Positions 1 to 7,815 are shown, counted from the stretch's first letter. The stretch: DNA of 40,809 bases from Ruminococcus flavefaciens (GCA_902762855.1 CACWPR010000041.1:1-40809), one strand, 5' to 3'. Numbers and translations are program-made. The notes: generated from the sequence alone by a model not told the origin.

Positions 1-1
1 A

Positions 2-30
2 TTGACATCCGATAGAGAATATGTTATATT
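2..30 (+). promoter_or_regulatory. Sigma-A-type promoter of the hydG operon
   Basis: A perfect TTGACA (2-7) is followed after exactly 17 bases by TATATT (25-30). Transcription would begin near position 37, giving a leader of about 185 nt before the first gene. The window edge cuts off anything upstream. Confidence 0.7.
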
Positions 31-36
31 AATAAC

Positions 37-200
37 AAGCGGAAAGCAGGATTTATTCTGCTTTTGGCTCGTAAAAAGCAATGTTTTCGGACATCAGGGT
101 GAAAACTCTGTTATCGGATGGCAGCAAAGAGTAAGCAGATGTGCATACATAGTATAGCTGTACATATAGCTCCGTCCGTTAAAAGCGGACGGATTTTTTT
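37..200 (+). promoter_or_regulatory. Candidate attenuator or riboswitch leader of the hydG operon
   Basis: The predicted 5' leader holds a 7-bp hairpin (43-49 with 58-64), a second hairpin (95-99 with 106-110, one G-U pair) and a full terminator (171-193 plus T-run) before the first gene. The segment CGGAC at 88-92 is the same as part of the terminator's 3' arm and could pair with GTCCG at 174-178, which would open the terminator. The flanking TTTT (84-87) and AAAA (181-184) could extend that pairing. I recognise no known riboswitch class and no T-box signature. The hairpins and complementarity are visible; regulation is inferred. Confidence 0.45.
171..200 (+). terminator. Intrinsic terminator inside the hydG-operon leader
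   Basis: TCCGTCCG (171-178) pairs with CGGACGGA (186-193) around a 7-base loop and is followed by a run of T (194-200). It lies only about 10 bases before the ribosome-binding site of the regulator gene at 223, so it is placed to attenuate transcription. Confidence 0.75.
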
Positions 201-222
201 GCGCCTTTCCAAAGGAGGTAAT

Positions 223-471
223 ATGGACGAAAAGCGAATTGCCGTAGCAGCTATTGTTATAGACGAGCCGGATGCGGCGGTGGAGGTCAACAAGGTCCTT
301 CACGAATACAGTGATATAATCATCGGACGTATGGGCATACCGTACAAGGAGAGGGGAATATCACTTATTTCCGTAGCTCTTGATGCAGAGCCGGACGTTA
401 TCAGCAGTCTTACAGGCAGACTTGGACAGATATCCGGAGTTTCGGTAAAGGCAGCAATATCAAAGAAGTAA
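223..471 (+). CDS. TM1266-type iron-only hydrogenase system regulator
   Basis: An 82-residue protein starting MDEKRIAVAAIV, with an ACT/NikR-C-like small regulatory fold suggested by the segment IIIGRMGIPYKERGISLISV and the C-terminal pattern LTGRLGQISGVSVKA. This is the pattern of the TM1266 family, which sits next to HydE/HydF/HydG genes in anaerobes; its exact role is not established. The start at 223 is chosen because AAAGGAGG (211-218) precedes it by 4 bases. An in-frame ATG at 118 lies inside the leader, before the terminator. The stop codon overlaps the region just before hydG, so the two genes are probably co-transcribed. Confidence 0.8.
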   Translation: MDEKRIAVAAIVIDEPDAAVEVNKVLHEYSDIIIGRMGIPYKERGISLISVALDAEPDVISSLTGRLGQISGVSVKAAISKK

Positions 472-485
472 TGGAGGATAATAAA

Positions 486-1937
486 ATGTATGATGTAAAG
501 TCAATGAAGGCGGAGGAATTCATAGATGACCAGGAGATACTGGACACTCTTGAATATGCTGAAAAGAACAAGAACAACCGTGAGCTGATAGGGCAGATAC
601 TTGACAAGGCAGCTCCGAAAAAGACCGGCAGGGTAGTTGAATGTGCAGGACTTTCTCACCGTGAGGCAAGTGTGCTTCTTGCCTGTGAGGATCCTGAGGT
701 CATTGAGAAGATATACGCTCTTGCAAGGCAGATAAAGGAGGCCTTCTACGGCGACAGAATAGTAATGTTCGCACCTCTGTATCTGTCTAACTACTGTGTC
801 AACCAGTGCGTATACTGTCCATATCACCTGAAGAACAAGGAGATACCACGTAAAAAGCTGACACAGGAGGAGATACGTCAGGAGGTCATAGCACTTCAAG
901 ACATGGGACATAAGCGTCTTGCCATAGAGTCCGGCGAGGACCCGGTAAATAATCCTATCGAGTACATCCTTGAATGTATCAATACTATCTACTCTATCAA
1001 GCACAAGAATGGAGCTATCAGACGAGTAAACGTAAATATCGCAGCAACGACTGTTGAGAACTATAAAAAGCTCCATGATGCAGGAATCGGAACATACATC
1101 CTTTTCCAGGAGACATATCACAAGGAGAGCTACGAAAAACTCCACCCCGCAGGACCTAAGCACAACTATGCCTACCATACAGAGGCAATGGACCGTGCAA
1201 TGGAAGGCGGCATAGATGATGTAGGACTTGGAGTTCTCTTCGGACTTGACAAGTACAAGTATGAGTTCGCAGGAATACTCATGCACGCAGAGCATCTTGA
1301 GGCGGTACACGGAGTAGGACCTCACACAATAAGTGTGCCCAGAGTTAAGAAGGCATCTGATATTGACCCCAACGTATTTGATAACAGTATAGATGATGAT
1401 ACCTTTGCAAAGATAATCGCCTGCATAAGAATAGCAGTACCCTATACAGGAATGATAATCTCCACCAGAGAGAACGAGACTTGCCGTGAGAAGGTAATGG
1501 GACTTGGAATATCTCAGATATCCGGCGGTTCAAGAACATCAGTAGGCGGCTATGCAGGATATACACCGGAGGAAAGGCCTCACGATACCGAGCAGTTTGA
1601 CGTATCAGACCAGCGTTCCCTTGATGAAGTAGTAAAGTGGCTCATGGACATGGGATATATTCCTTCATTCTGTACAGCCTGCTACAGGGAAGGCCGTACC
1701 GGAGACAGATTCATGGCCCTCTGCAAGGTCGGACAGATACAGAACTGCTGTCACCCCAACGCTCTTATGACTCTTCAGGAGTACCTGACAGACTATGCAT
1801 CACCTGAGACAAGAGCTGTAGGAGAGGCACTTATAGCCCGTGAGATACAGAACGTACCAGACCTGAAGCGTCGTCAGAGAGCCATTGAATATCTTGATGA
1901 GATAAAGAACGGCGGCAAGCGTGATTTCAGATTCTGA
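486..1937 (+). CDS. hydG: [FeFe] hydrogenase maturase HydG (radical SAM tyrosine lyase)
   Basis: HydG cleaves tyrosine to give the CO and cyanide ligands of the hydrogenase H-cluster, with p-cresol as by-product. The 483-residue protein has the radical-SAM motif CX3CX2C (Cys104, 108, 111; CVNQCVYC) and the C-terminal CX2CX22C motif of the auxiliary cluster (CTAC followed by NCC), the two cluster sites that define HydG against ThiH. Length is normal. An ATG at 471 overlaps the previous stop, but ATG 486 has GGAGG (474-478) 7 bases upstream and gives the expected MYDVKS start. It is co-transcribed with the TM1266-type gene. Its target, HydA, lies at 28684-30432; the partner maturases HydE and HydF are not in the window. 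Confidence 0.95.
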   Translation: MYDVKSMKAEEFIDDQEILDTLEYAEKNKNNRELIGQILDKAAPKKTGRVVECAGLSHREASVLLACEDPEVIEKIYALARQIKEAFYGDRIVMFAPLYLSNYCVNQCVYCPYHLKNKEIPRKKLTQEEIRQEVIALQDMGHKRLAIESGEDPVNNPIEYILECINTIYSIKHKNGAIRRVNVNIAATTVENYKKLHDAGIGTYILFQETYHKESYEKLHPAGPKHNYAYHTEAMDRAMEGGIDDVGLGVLFGLDKYKYEFAGILMHAEHLEAVHGVGPHTISVPRVKKASDIDPNVFDNSIDDDTFAKIIACIRIAVPYTGMIISTRENETCREKVMGLGISQISGGSRTSVGGYAGYTPEERPHDTEQFDVSDQRSLDEVVKWLMDMGYIPSFCTACYREGRTGDRFMALCKVGQIQNCCHPNALMTLQEYLTDYASPETRAVGEALIAREIQNVPDLKRRQRAIEYLDEIKNGGKRDFRF

Positions 1938-1949
1938 GCCGATAATATA

Positions 1950-1982
1950 AAAAGCGCAGCAGATAATGCTGCGCTTTTTTTC
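1950..1982 (+). terminator. Intrinsic terminator after hydG
   Basis: A 12-bp stem AAAAGCGCAGCA (1950-1961) with TGCTGCGCTTTT closes on a 6-base loop and runs into T-rich sequence. Confidence 0.9.
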
Positions 1983-1984
1983 AC

Positions 1985-2013
1985 TTGCGGAAAGTCGGGC
2001 TATATGTTATAAT
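1985..2013 (+). promoter_or_regulatory. Promoter of the two-component/ABC operon
   Basis: TTGCGG (1985-1990), 17-base spacer, TATAAT (2008-2013) with an extended -10 TGT directly before it. It lies 30 bases upstream of the response regulator start. Confidence 0.65.
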
Positions 2014-2042
2014 TAATCATCTTAGTAAAAAGGGGAACGCTT

Positions 2043-2732
2043 ATGGAAAAAAGGCGAATACTGATAGTAGATGACGAAGAGGAGCTTGCTGGGATAATAG
2101 CTGAGATGCTCACCGGATGCGGATATATCACAGAAACAGCATCCGGAGCGGAGGAGGCCTATGAACTGTTGGGCCAAAAGGCCTATCATCTTATCCTTCT
2201 GGACATAAATCTGCCTGACGGAACAGGATTTGAGATATGCAGTGACCTGAGAAAAGCCTCGAAGGTACCGGTGATATTTGCCAGTGCCAGAAAGACAGAA
2301 GATGACCGCATAAACAGCTTTGACATAGGAGGGGATGACTTCCTGGAAAAACCCTATTCCATGAAGGAGCTGCTTTCAAGAGTTAACGCACTTATGCGCC
2401 GTGCATACGGCTCTGATGAAGAGAAGGAGCGTATGAGCTTTGGTGACGTAACGATAGATCTTTCAAACAGGAACGTAGTGAAAGGCGGACGTCAGATAGC
2501 CCTTGCCCAAAGGGAATTCGACCTGCTTGCGTATCTCTGCCGGAATAAGAACGCAGCGGTTTCAAAGGATAAGCTGATAGCGGAAGTATGGGGAGCGTTT
2601 TCAGAAGTAGAGCCGTCCACGCTGACGGTACACATTCGCTGGCTGCGTGAAAAGCTGGAGGACGATCCTGCACAGCCGAGGTACATAAAGACTGTATGGC
2701 GGCTGGGATATATGCTGGAGGATGAACAATGA
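2043..2732 (+). CDS. OmpR/PhoB-family response regulator
   Basis: The 229-residue protein has a receiver domain (about 1-120) with the acidic pair Asp10/Asp11, phospho-acceptor Asp54 in LLLDINLPDG, Ser81 and Lys103 in EKPYSM. A winged-helix DNA-binding domain follows (about 130-226), ending in the usual YIKTVWRLGYML. It should be phosphorylated by the kinase encoded next (4-base ATGA overlap) and bind DNA as a dimer at direct repeats. The gene order of regulator, kinase, ABC ATPase and FtsX permease resembles BceRS-AB modules that sense and resist cell-wall-active peptides, so a similar role is inferred. Confidence 0.92.
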   Translation: MEKRRILIVDDEEELAGIIAEMLTGCGYITETASGAEEAYELLGQKAYHLILLDINLPDGTGFEICSDLRKASKVPVIFASARKTEDDRINSFDIGGDDFLEKPYSMKELLSRVNALMRRAYGSDEEKERMSFGDVTIDLSNRNVVKGGRQIALAQREFDLLAYLCRNKNAAVSKDKLIAEVWGAFSEVEPSTLTVHIRWLREKLEDDPAQPRYIKTVWRLGYMLEDEQ

Positions 2733-3877
2733 GGAAACTTCTGACAGCAGCAGTGATTTTTTCTGCTGTTATTATTTGCATAAGCTGGTCAGCGTCATCA
2801 CGCATCAAGAATAAAGCTGACCCTAACGGCGGCTATGCCGTAGAGCTCAACGAGATAGAGAATCTGATAGAACAGGGAGAAAGCGAAGAGGCAGCAGAAC
2901 GTGCCGCAGAGCTCCGCCGGGAGATACGCAGACAGGAGGATGCTCCGGCGGAACATACTATACCTTTGATGTGCGGCTTATGTTTGCTTTTTATAGCCGG
3001 GACCAGTGCGTACCTCTGGGTATCGGTAGTTCGTCCCTTTCATAAGCTCTCAGACTTTGCAGAAAGAGTAGCGGCCGGAGACCTTGACCTGCCGCTGAAA
3101 TATGAGCGAACTAACTATTTCGGCAAATTCACATGGGCCTTTGACAGTATGAGAAAAGAGATACAAAGGGCACGTTCCTGTGAAAGGGAGGCTATAGAAA
3201 ATAATAAAACGGTCATAGCGTCGCTTTCTCATGATATAAAGACGCCTGTAGCTACAGTCAGGGCCTATGCGGAGGCACTTGAACTTGGAATGGACGGTGA
3301 CCCGTCAAAGAGAAACAGCTATATAGAGGTAATTATCCGTAAATGTGACGAGGTATCACGACTTACAGACGACCTTCTTACACATTCTCTTTCGGACCTT
3401 GACAAGCTGAAAATGCGTCCGGAGAGATTTGATATAAGGGGGTATCTCAGTGAGGTGCTCACAGACATAGGCGCAGGCCGGAACGATGTAAAATATGAGC
3501 GGCCGCCCTATGAGCTGGAGGTATATGCGGACAAGGGGAGGACGGCACAGATAATAGAAAACCTCATCAATAATGCCCGGAAGTATGCAAAGACCGGGCT
3601 TACTGTATCACTGACACGCTCAGAGGACATGGCCATAATGCATTTCCGTGACTATGGCGGCGGCATCCCTGACGAAGATATGCCGTTCATAACGGAGAAA
3701 TTCTACCGTGGAAAGAATACCGGGAACGAAAAAGGAGCAGGCCTTGGCTTGTACATAGTACGCTATATCGCAGAGCAGTCAGGCGGAGATGTATCGCTGA
3801 GGAACTGCCGCCCCGGATTGGAGGTAAATGTCAGTCTGCCTATTACGAAAGAAGATAATGTCTTAAGGATTTCTTAA
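2729..3877 (+). CDS. Membrane sensor histidine kinase
   Basis: 382 residues. Transmembrane helix 1 (about 7-21), an extracellular loop of about 55 highly charged residues, helix 2 (about 79-101), HAMP (about 101-153), a dimerisation/phospho-acceptor domain with His168 in SLSHDIKTPVA, and an ATPase domain with N box NLINNARKYA, G1 box DYGGGIPDED and G2 box KGAGLGLYIV. All catalytic parts are present. The extracellular loop is short, as in kinases that sense through a partner transporter rather than by direct ligand binding. The start overlaps the regulator stop by 4 bases, giving translational coupling. Confidence 0.92.
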   Translation: MRKLLTAAVIFSAVIICISWSASSRIKNKADPNGGYAVELNEIENLIEQGESEEAAERAAELRREIRRQEDAPAEHTIPLMCGLCLLFIAGTSAYLWVSVVRPFHKLSDFAERVAAGDLDLPLKYERTNYFGKFTWAFDSMRKEIQRARSCEREAIENNKTVIASLSHDIKTPVATVRAYAEALELGMDGDPSKRNSYIEVIIRKCDEVSRLTDDLLTHSLSDLDKLKMRPERFDIRGYLSEVLTDIGAGRNDVKYERPPYELEVYADKGRTAQIIENLINNARKYAKTGLTVSLTRSEDMAIMHFRDYGGGIPDEDMPFITEKFYRGKNTGNEKGAGLGLYIVRYIAEQSGGDVSLRNCRPGLEVNVSLPITKEDNVLRIS

Positions 3878-3895
3878 TAGTACCTGTGTTAGAAT
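3861..3895 (+). promoter_or_regulatory. Candidate response-regulator site and promoter before the ABC genes
   Basis: The hexamer TCTTAA occurs at 3861-3866 and again at 3872-3877, 11 bases apart, overlapping the end and stop codon of the kinase gene. Directly downstream is TAGAAT (3890-3895) with an extended -10 TGT and no good -35 box. An 11-bp-spaced direct repeat in the -35 region of a weak promoter is the usual arrangement for activation by OmpR/PhoB-family regulators. Repeats and -10 are seen; binding by the regulator at 2043 is inferred. Confidence 0.45.
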
Positions 3896-3926
3896 GTGTA
3901 CAGCTTGAAGGAAAGGAGCAAAAAAT

Positions 3927-4688
3927 ATGAAGAAAGCGATACTATCCGCTAAGGGACTCAGCAAGAGCTTTGCACACAACGGCGGACAGGTACACATCCT
4001 CACCGGAGTTGACCTTGAAATATACGAGGGCGATCTCACGATAATAATGGGAGCTTCCGGAGCAGGAAAGTCAACGATGCTGTATGCGCTCAGCGGAATG
4101 GACAGAGCCACAGGAGGGGAGATCATCTACAACGGTGACGATATCGTAAAGATGAGCGAAAAAAAGCTGGCAATGCTCCGACGGGGAAATTTCGGCTTTA
4201 TATTTCAGCAGATGCACCTTGTCAGCAACCTTTCGTTAATGGAGAATATAACGGTTCCCGGTTATCTTGGAAAAAAGCTGACAGCAGCAGAAGTTGACCG
4301 CCGTGCAGAGGAGCTCATGGAGAGAATGGGGATAGCGCATATAAAAACTCAGCTCCCTTCACAGTGTTCCGGAGGAGAGCAGCAGAGGTGTGCCATAGCG
4401 AGGGCAGTGATAAACGCTCCTGACCTTCTCTTTGCCGATGAGCCTACAGGAGCTCTCAACAGGAAGAACACAACTGAGGTCCTTGACCTTCTTACAGACC
4501 TCAACCGCAGCGGACAGAGCATACTTATGGTCACACATGATGCACGTGCAGCCTGCCGTGGAACGAGACTTATATATGTAGAGGACGGAAAGATAATAGG
4601 AGACCTCGACCTTCCGCCCTACAGCAGCAGTGAAGAAAAGAGCCGTGAGACCCAGGTAAACGCATGGCTTGCGTCAATGGAATGGTGA
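3927..4688 (+). CDS. ABC transporter ATPase, MacB/LolD/BceA type
   Basis: 253 residues with Walker A GASGAGKS, Q-loop FGFIFQQMHL, signature CSGGEQQR, Walker B LLFADEPTGAL and switch His in VTHDARA. It pairs with the FtsX-type permease encoded next and powers mechanotransmission rather than classical import. A 14-residue tail after the usual core (ending ASMEW) overlaps no other gene. Ribosome site GGAAAGGAG lies upstream. Co-transcription with the kinase, or use of the weak promoter at 3890, are both possible. Confidence 0.93.
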   Translation: MKKAILSAKGLSKSFAHNGGQVHILTGVDLEIYEGDLTIIMGASGAGKSTMLYALSGMDRATGGEIIYNGDDIVKMSEKKLAMLRRGNFGFIFQQMHLVSNLSLMENITVPGYLGKKLTAAEVDRRAEELMERMGIAHIKTQLPSQCSGGEQQRCAIARAVINAPDLLFADEPTGALNRKNTTEVLDLLTDLNRSGQSILMVTHDARAACRGTRLIYVEDGKIIGDLDLPPYSSSEEKSRETQVNAWLASMEW

Positions 4689-4695
4689 GTGCGGC

Positions 4696-7044
4696 ATGAG
4701 GAGCATACTTAAACTTGTAAAGGCTAATATACATCGTGGAAAGGGCAGCTTCAAAGGCATAGCCTTTCTGATGATGCTGATAACATTTTCCTTTGCCTGC
4801 ACAGTAAGCAACAATGACCGTCTGAGTGAGGAGATAGAGGAAAAATTCACCAAGTCTGAAGTGGGTGACCTGAACGTTTTCATATTTGATGACAATCTGA
4901 CCGAGGAAATGCTCAGCGACATCAGCAGAACTGAGCACGTAAGCAGCTACAGTAAGACAGAGACGATATATTCAATGAAAAGTGTAGTTTTAGGCAATTC
5001 ATCGGAGTCGTTAACCATAGGCCTGATGGAGCAGACTGATGACATCAGGATACTGAATGAAGACTGTGACGGATATTCAGAGTTTTTTGACTTTGAAAAA
5101 GGTGAGATACTGCTGCCGTACAAGATGAAAAAAATGGGATGTGCGGATAAAGGTTCAACTCTGACGATAAAAACGAGGGACGGCGACGTCAGCTTTAAGG
5201 TCAGAGGCTATTGGGAGGACGTGCTCTTCGGCTCAGTAGTACAGGGAGACTACAGGTGTATAATATGCAAAGAGGACTACGATTTTCTGAAAGAAGAGCG
5301 TCTGGACCATGTTACTGATGATAACTGCTATCTGCTTATGCAGGATCATATCAGGATATATTCAGACGGAGAGATAACAGAGCTCCAGCTCAAAAAGGCG
5401 GTAAATCATTCCGGAGAGCTTTTCAGCGCAGCAAACGCAGCCTATACAAGGGAAAACATCGGAGAAATGATACGGCTGTATTCTGATATAGGTACCAGGA
5501 CGATGTTCATATTTGTAGTGCTGCTGCTCATAGTTGTGCTGATAACCATGCATAACAGCATAAGTTCCACCATAGAAATGGACTATACAGAGCTGGGAGT
5601 GCTCAAATCTCAGGGATTCACCTCGTGGCAGATATCACTTTCATACATAATACAGTATACACTGTCACTGATGATAGGTGCGGCAGTCGGGATAATAGCA
5701 TCCATTCCGGCATCGCACTATCTTATCGGGATATGGAAGGACATTTCCGGACTTCTTACAGACACAGGGGTATCGTTTCTTAAATGCGGAGCGATGTGTC
5801 TGATAATAATACTCATCTGCATGATATTCATAACTATAGCGGCATCAAGGACAGGACGCATCTCACCGGTAAGAGCAATTTCCGGAGGCGGGAGCGACGT
5901 TCATTTTGACAGCAGGCTGAATACAAAAATAAGGCCGAGACCTCTGGGATTCTTCCTGGCACTTCGCCACCTTAATACACACCGGAAGAGCTATGCAGGG
6001 ACTGTAGCGATCGTTGCTCTGCTGATGTTCTTTGTGGGAAGCGTCATGCTCCTTGCAGGAGGACTTGATGCTGACAATCTTTTTGAACAGACCGGCGGAG
6101 AAATATCGGTAACTGACCTTGGGGGACTTAAACTTGGGACACTTGACGAGATAGAGCAGGAGATAAAGAAGGTAGATCCCGGTGCAGAACTGATGACAGA
6201 GAGCTATCAGAGGATGCTCGTTGAGGATGAACTCAAAGCCGTACATTGCTATCATTCGAAAGAACCTGTATTCAAGCCTCTGGAAGGAAGAGTACCGAAA
6301 TACGGCAACGAGATAATGATAACAAAGGTCGTATCCCAGGAAATGGGCAAGGAGATAGGTGACACTATTAAGATAAGCTATCTCGGAAAAACTGAGGAAT
6401 TTGTAGTCACCGGATACTTTCAGTCGGTCTGGGAGCTTGGACAGGTGACGATGCTGACTCCTGACGGCATGGCCAAAATGGGGTTTAATGACATAAACCG
6501 CTGTACGATAAAGCTGTCAGACAAGTCAGAAAAGCAGGCGGTCATAAAAATGCTGAACGAAAAATATGCTGGAAAGCTGTCTGCTGCCGAATACGAGGAG
6601 GAGACCGGCATAGAAAATCTCAGAGATGCTATACGTATACTGATGTATGCTATCACAGCAGCGATGTACGCAGTACTGCTGATATTTGCATCGGTCATAG
6701 TATGTATGGTCTGCAAACGTAGCTTCATCCGTGAACGAAAGGATATCGGCATATTCAAGGCTCAGGGATTTACATCAGGTTCCCTCAGAACGCAGTTTTC
6801 AGTAAGGTTCACTATCATAGCCCTTCTCGGTTCAGCGCTTGGATGCCTGATGTGCATAATGTTCTCAAGAACACTGATACAGTACGTTCTAAGGGCAGTA
6901 GGACTGACGGACTTCACACCTGACTATTCACCGATATATTTCATTATCCCGTCAGCGGTGCTGAGCGTGTGCTTTTATGTGTCAGCGTATATATCATCGG
7001 CAAGGGTCAAGCAGGTAGATGTCCGTGAGCTGATAACAGAGTGA
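4696..7044 (+). CDS. ABC transporter permease with two FtsX domains
   Basis: 782 residues in two homologous halves. The first has helix 1 (about 17-36), a large extracellular domain (about 40-255), then three helices forming an FtsX domain (about 265-395). The second has a helix near 435-455, a second extracellular domain (about 460-640) and a C-terminal FtsX domain (about 645-780) that repeats the phrase FKAQGFTSGSL, echoing LKSQGFTSWQI in the first. This two-module layout is typical of SalY/MacB-like exporters of peptides or lipids. A TTG at 4669 would overlap the ATPase gene; ATG 4696, 7 bases after that gene's stop, is preferred. The substrate is unknown. Confidence 0.88.
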   Translation: MRSILKLVKANIHRGKGSFKGIAFLMMLITFSFACTVSNNDRLSEEIEEKFTKSEVGDLNVFIFDDNLTEEMLSDISRTEHVSSYSKTETIYSMKSVVLGNSSESLTIGLMEQTDDIRILNEDCDGYSEFFDFEKGEILLPYKMKKMGCADKGSTLTIKTRDGDVSFKVRGYWEDVLFGSVVQGDYRCIICKEDYDFLKEERLDHVTDDNCYLLMQDHIRIYSDGEITELQLKKAVNHSGELFSAANAAYTRENIGEMIRLYSDIGTRTMFIFVVLLLIVVLITMHNSISSTIEMDYTELGVLKSQGFTSWQISLSYIIQYTLSLMIGAAVGIIASIPASHYLIGIWKDISGLLTDTGVSFLKCGAMCLIIILICMIFITIAASRTGRISPVRAISGGGSDVHFDSRLNTKIRPRPLGFFLALRHLNTHRKSYAGTVAIVALLMFFVGSVMLLAGGLDADNLFEQTGGEISVTDLGGLKLGTLDEIEQEIKKVDPGAELMTESYQRMLVEDELKAVHCYHSKEPVFKPLEGRVPKYGNEIMITKVVSQEMGKEIGDTIKISYLGKTEEFVVTGYFQSVWELGQVTMLTPDGMAKMGFNDINRCTIKLSDKSEKQAVIKMLNEKYAGKLSAAEYEEETGIENLRDAIRILMYAITAAMYAVLLIFASVIVCMVCKRSFIRERKDIGIFKAQGFTSGSLRTQFSVRFTIIALLGSALGCLMCIMFSRTLIQYVLRAVGLTDFTPDYSPIYFIIPSAVLSVCFYVSAYISSARVKQVDVRELITE

Positions 7045-7063
7045 TTGACGTAAGCCTTTTATC

Positions 7064-7102
7064 GCCGGGACAGGAGCGCTGCTCCTGCCCGGCATTCTTC
7101 TT
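7064..7102 (+). terminator. Intrinsic terminator after the ABC permease gene
   Basis: A long GC-rich hairpin: GCCGGG (7064-7069), one bulged A, CAGGAGC (7071-7077), a 3-base loop, GCTCCTG and CCCGGC (7081-7093), followed by a modest T-rich tail. Confidence 0.8.
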
Positions 7103-7174
7103 GCTGCCTTGATATTACATAGCCTTACGGCTGGTAAAAAAGCACCGGAATGACAGACAATGAAAAGAACTGTA

Positions 7175-7203
7175 TTGACATTTGAAAGCCTCTGTGGTAA
7201 ACT
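7175..7203 (+). promoter_or_regulatory. Promoter of the 53-residue protein gene
   Basis: Perfect TTGACA (7175-7180), 17-base spacer, TAAACT (7198-7203) with extended -10 TGG. It is one of the best promoters in the window and serves a very small gene. Confidence 0.7.
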
Positions 7204-7248
7204 ATAGAAAAAAGAGCAGAAGCTCTCAGAATGGCAGGAGGATAAGAA

Positions 7249-7410
7249 ATGTTATACGAATTAATGGCACTTGCAGCAAACGCTCCGCAGACAGGTGATG
7301 ATTTCCCTGCATCTACCCTTATCATAGTAGGAGCAGCGGCTGTTATCATAGCGGCTGGTACAGCGGTTTTCGCAAAGAAGAAAAGTGACAAAGACGACGA
7401 TAAAGAATGA
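7249..7410 (+). CDS. 53-residue membrane protein resembling a stand-alone sortase tail
   Basis: The protein has a short N-terminus (MLYELMALAAN), the sequence APQTGDD, one hydrophobic helix of about 20 residues (TLIIVGAAAVIIAAGTAVF) and a KKK-containing charged tail. That order (PxTG-like motif, membrane helix, basic tail) is the pattern of a cell-wall sorting signal, but there is no exported domain before it and no clear signal peptide. AGGAGG (7236-7241) sits 7 bases upstream of ATG and a strong promoter lies ahead, so it is very likely expressed. The Leu of a classical LPxTG is replaced by Ala. I do not recognise the family; membrane insertion is likely, sortase processing is speculative. 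Confidence 0.72.
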   Translation: MLYELMALAANAPQTGDDFPASTLIIVGAAAVIIAAGTAVFAKKKSDKDDDKE

Positions 7411-7423
7411 TTTTAAGTATGTC

Positions 7424-7457
7424 CCTCCGCATATACATATGATAGTATATGCGGAGG
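7424..7457 (+). promoter_or_regulatory. 13-bp hairpin enclosing the ylmC ribosome-binding site
   Basis: Bases 7424-7436 (CCTCCGCATATAC) are perfectly complementary to 7445-7457, with an 8-base loop. The 3' arm ends in GCGGAGG, the ribosome-binding site of the gene at 7467. No T-run follows, so it is not a normal terminator. In the RNA this would hide the ribosome site, suggesting translational control of the downstream gene, for example by temperature or a helper factor. Confidence 0.6.
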
Positions 7458-7466
7458 TGATGTTTT

Positions 7467-7766
7467 ATGAAATGCAGCCTTGATGACCTTAGGCGGAAAG
7501 AGGTCATAGAAATATCCACAGGGGAGAGACTTGGATACATAGATGACGCAAGACTCGACCTGGAAGTATCAGCGGTGGAGTCCCTGACGATATATGGCCG
7601 GCAAAGGCTGTTCGGACTTCTCGGCAAGGAAGAGGATGTTCTGATACCCTGTTCGGATATAAGAGTAGTTGGCAGTGATGTTATACTTGTAAAGCTGTCA
7701 TCCCGGCAGGAATTGGCACATTCCACAAATAGAGAGGAAAAGAGTTCAAAAAGTTTGTTTTCGTGA
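7467..7766 (+). CDS. YlmC/YmxH-family PRC-barrel protein
   Basis: 99 residues beginning with LDDLRRKEVIEISTGERLGYIDD, the hallmark of the YlmC/YmxH family of PRC-barrel proteins, followed by KEEDVLIPCSDIRVVGSDVILV. The first about 80 residues match the usual family length; the remaining serine/lysine-rich tail is not conserved. The family was named from Bacillus genes near sporulation and cell-division loci, but its biochemical role is unclear. The ribosome site GGAGGTGAT is good but lies within the hairpin at 7424-7457. Confidence 0.8.
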   Translation: MKCSLDDLRRKEVIEISTGERLGYIDDARLDLEVSAVESLTIYGRQRLFGLLGKEEDVLIPCSDIRVVGSDVILVKLSSRQELAHSTNREEKSSKSLFS

Positions 7767-7780
7767 GTGAGGATAAGTAC

Positions 7781-7809
7781 TTGCAATCCTGCGGCAGAAA
7801 TGTTATAAT
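7781..7809 (+). promoter_or_regulatory. Promoter of rpsB-tsf
   Basis: TTGCAA (7781-7786), 17-base spacer, consensus TATAAT (7804-7809) with extended -10 TGT. Very strong match, as expected for a ribosomal protein operon. Confidence 0.8.
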
Positions 7810-7815
7810 ATTAAG

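Noticed and set aside
1-222. T-box riboswitch for tyrosine before hydG
   Set aside because: The leader is too short and the conserved T-box sequence is absent.
501-1325. Long minus-strand open frame of 274 codons
   Set aside because: It is the antisense shadow of hydG, rich in Cys, Leu and Tyr, with no ribosome site and no domain pattern.
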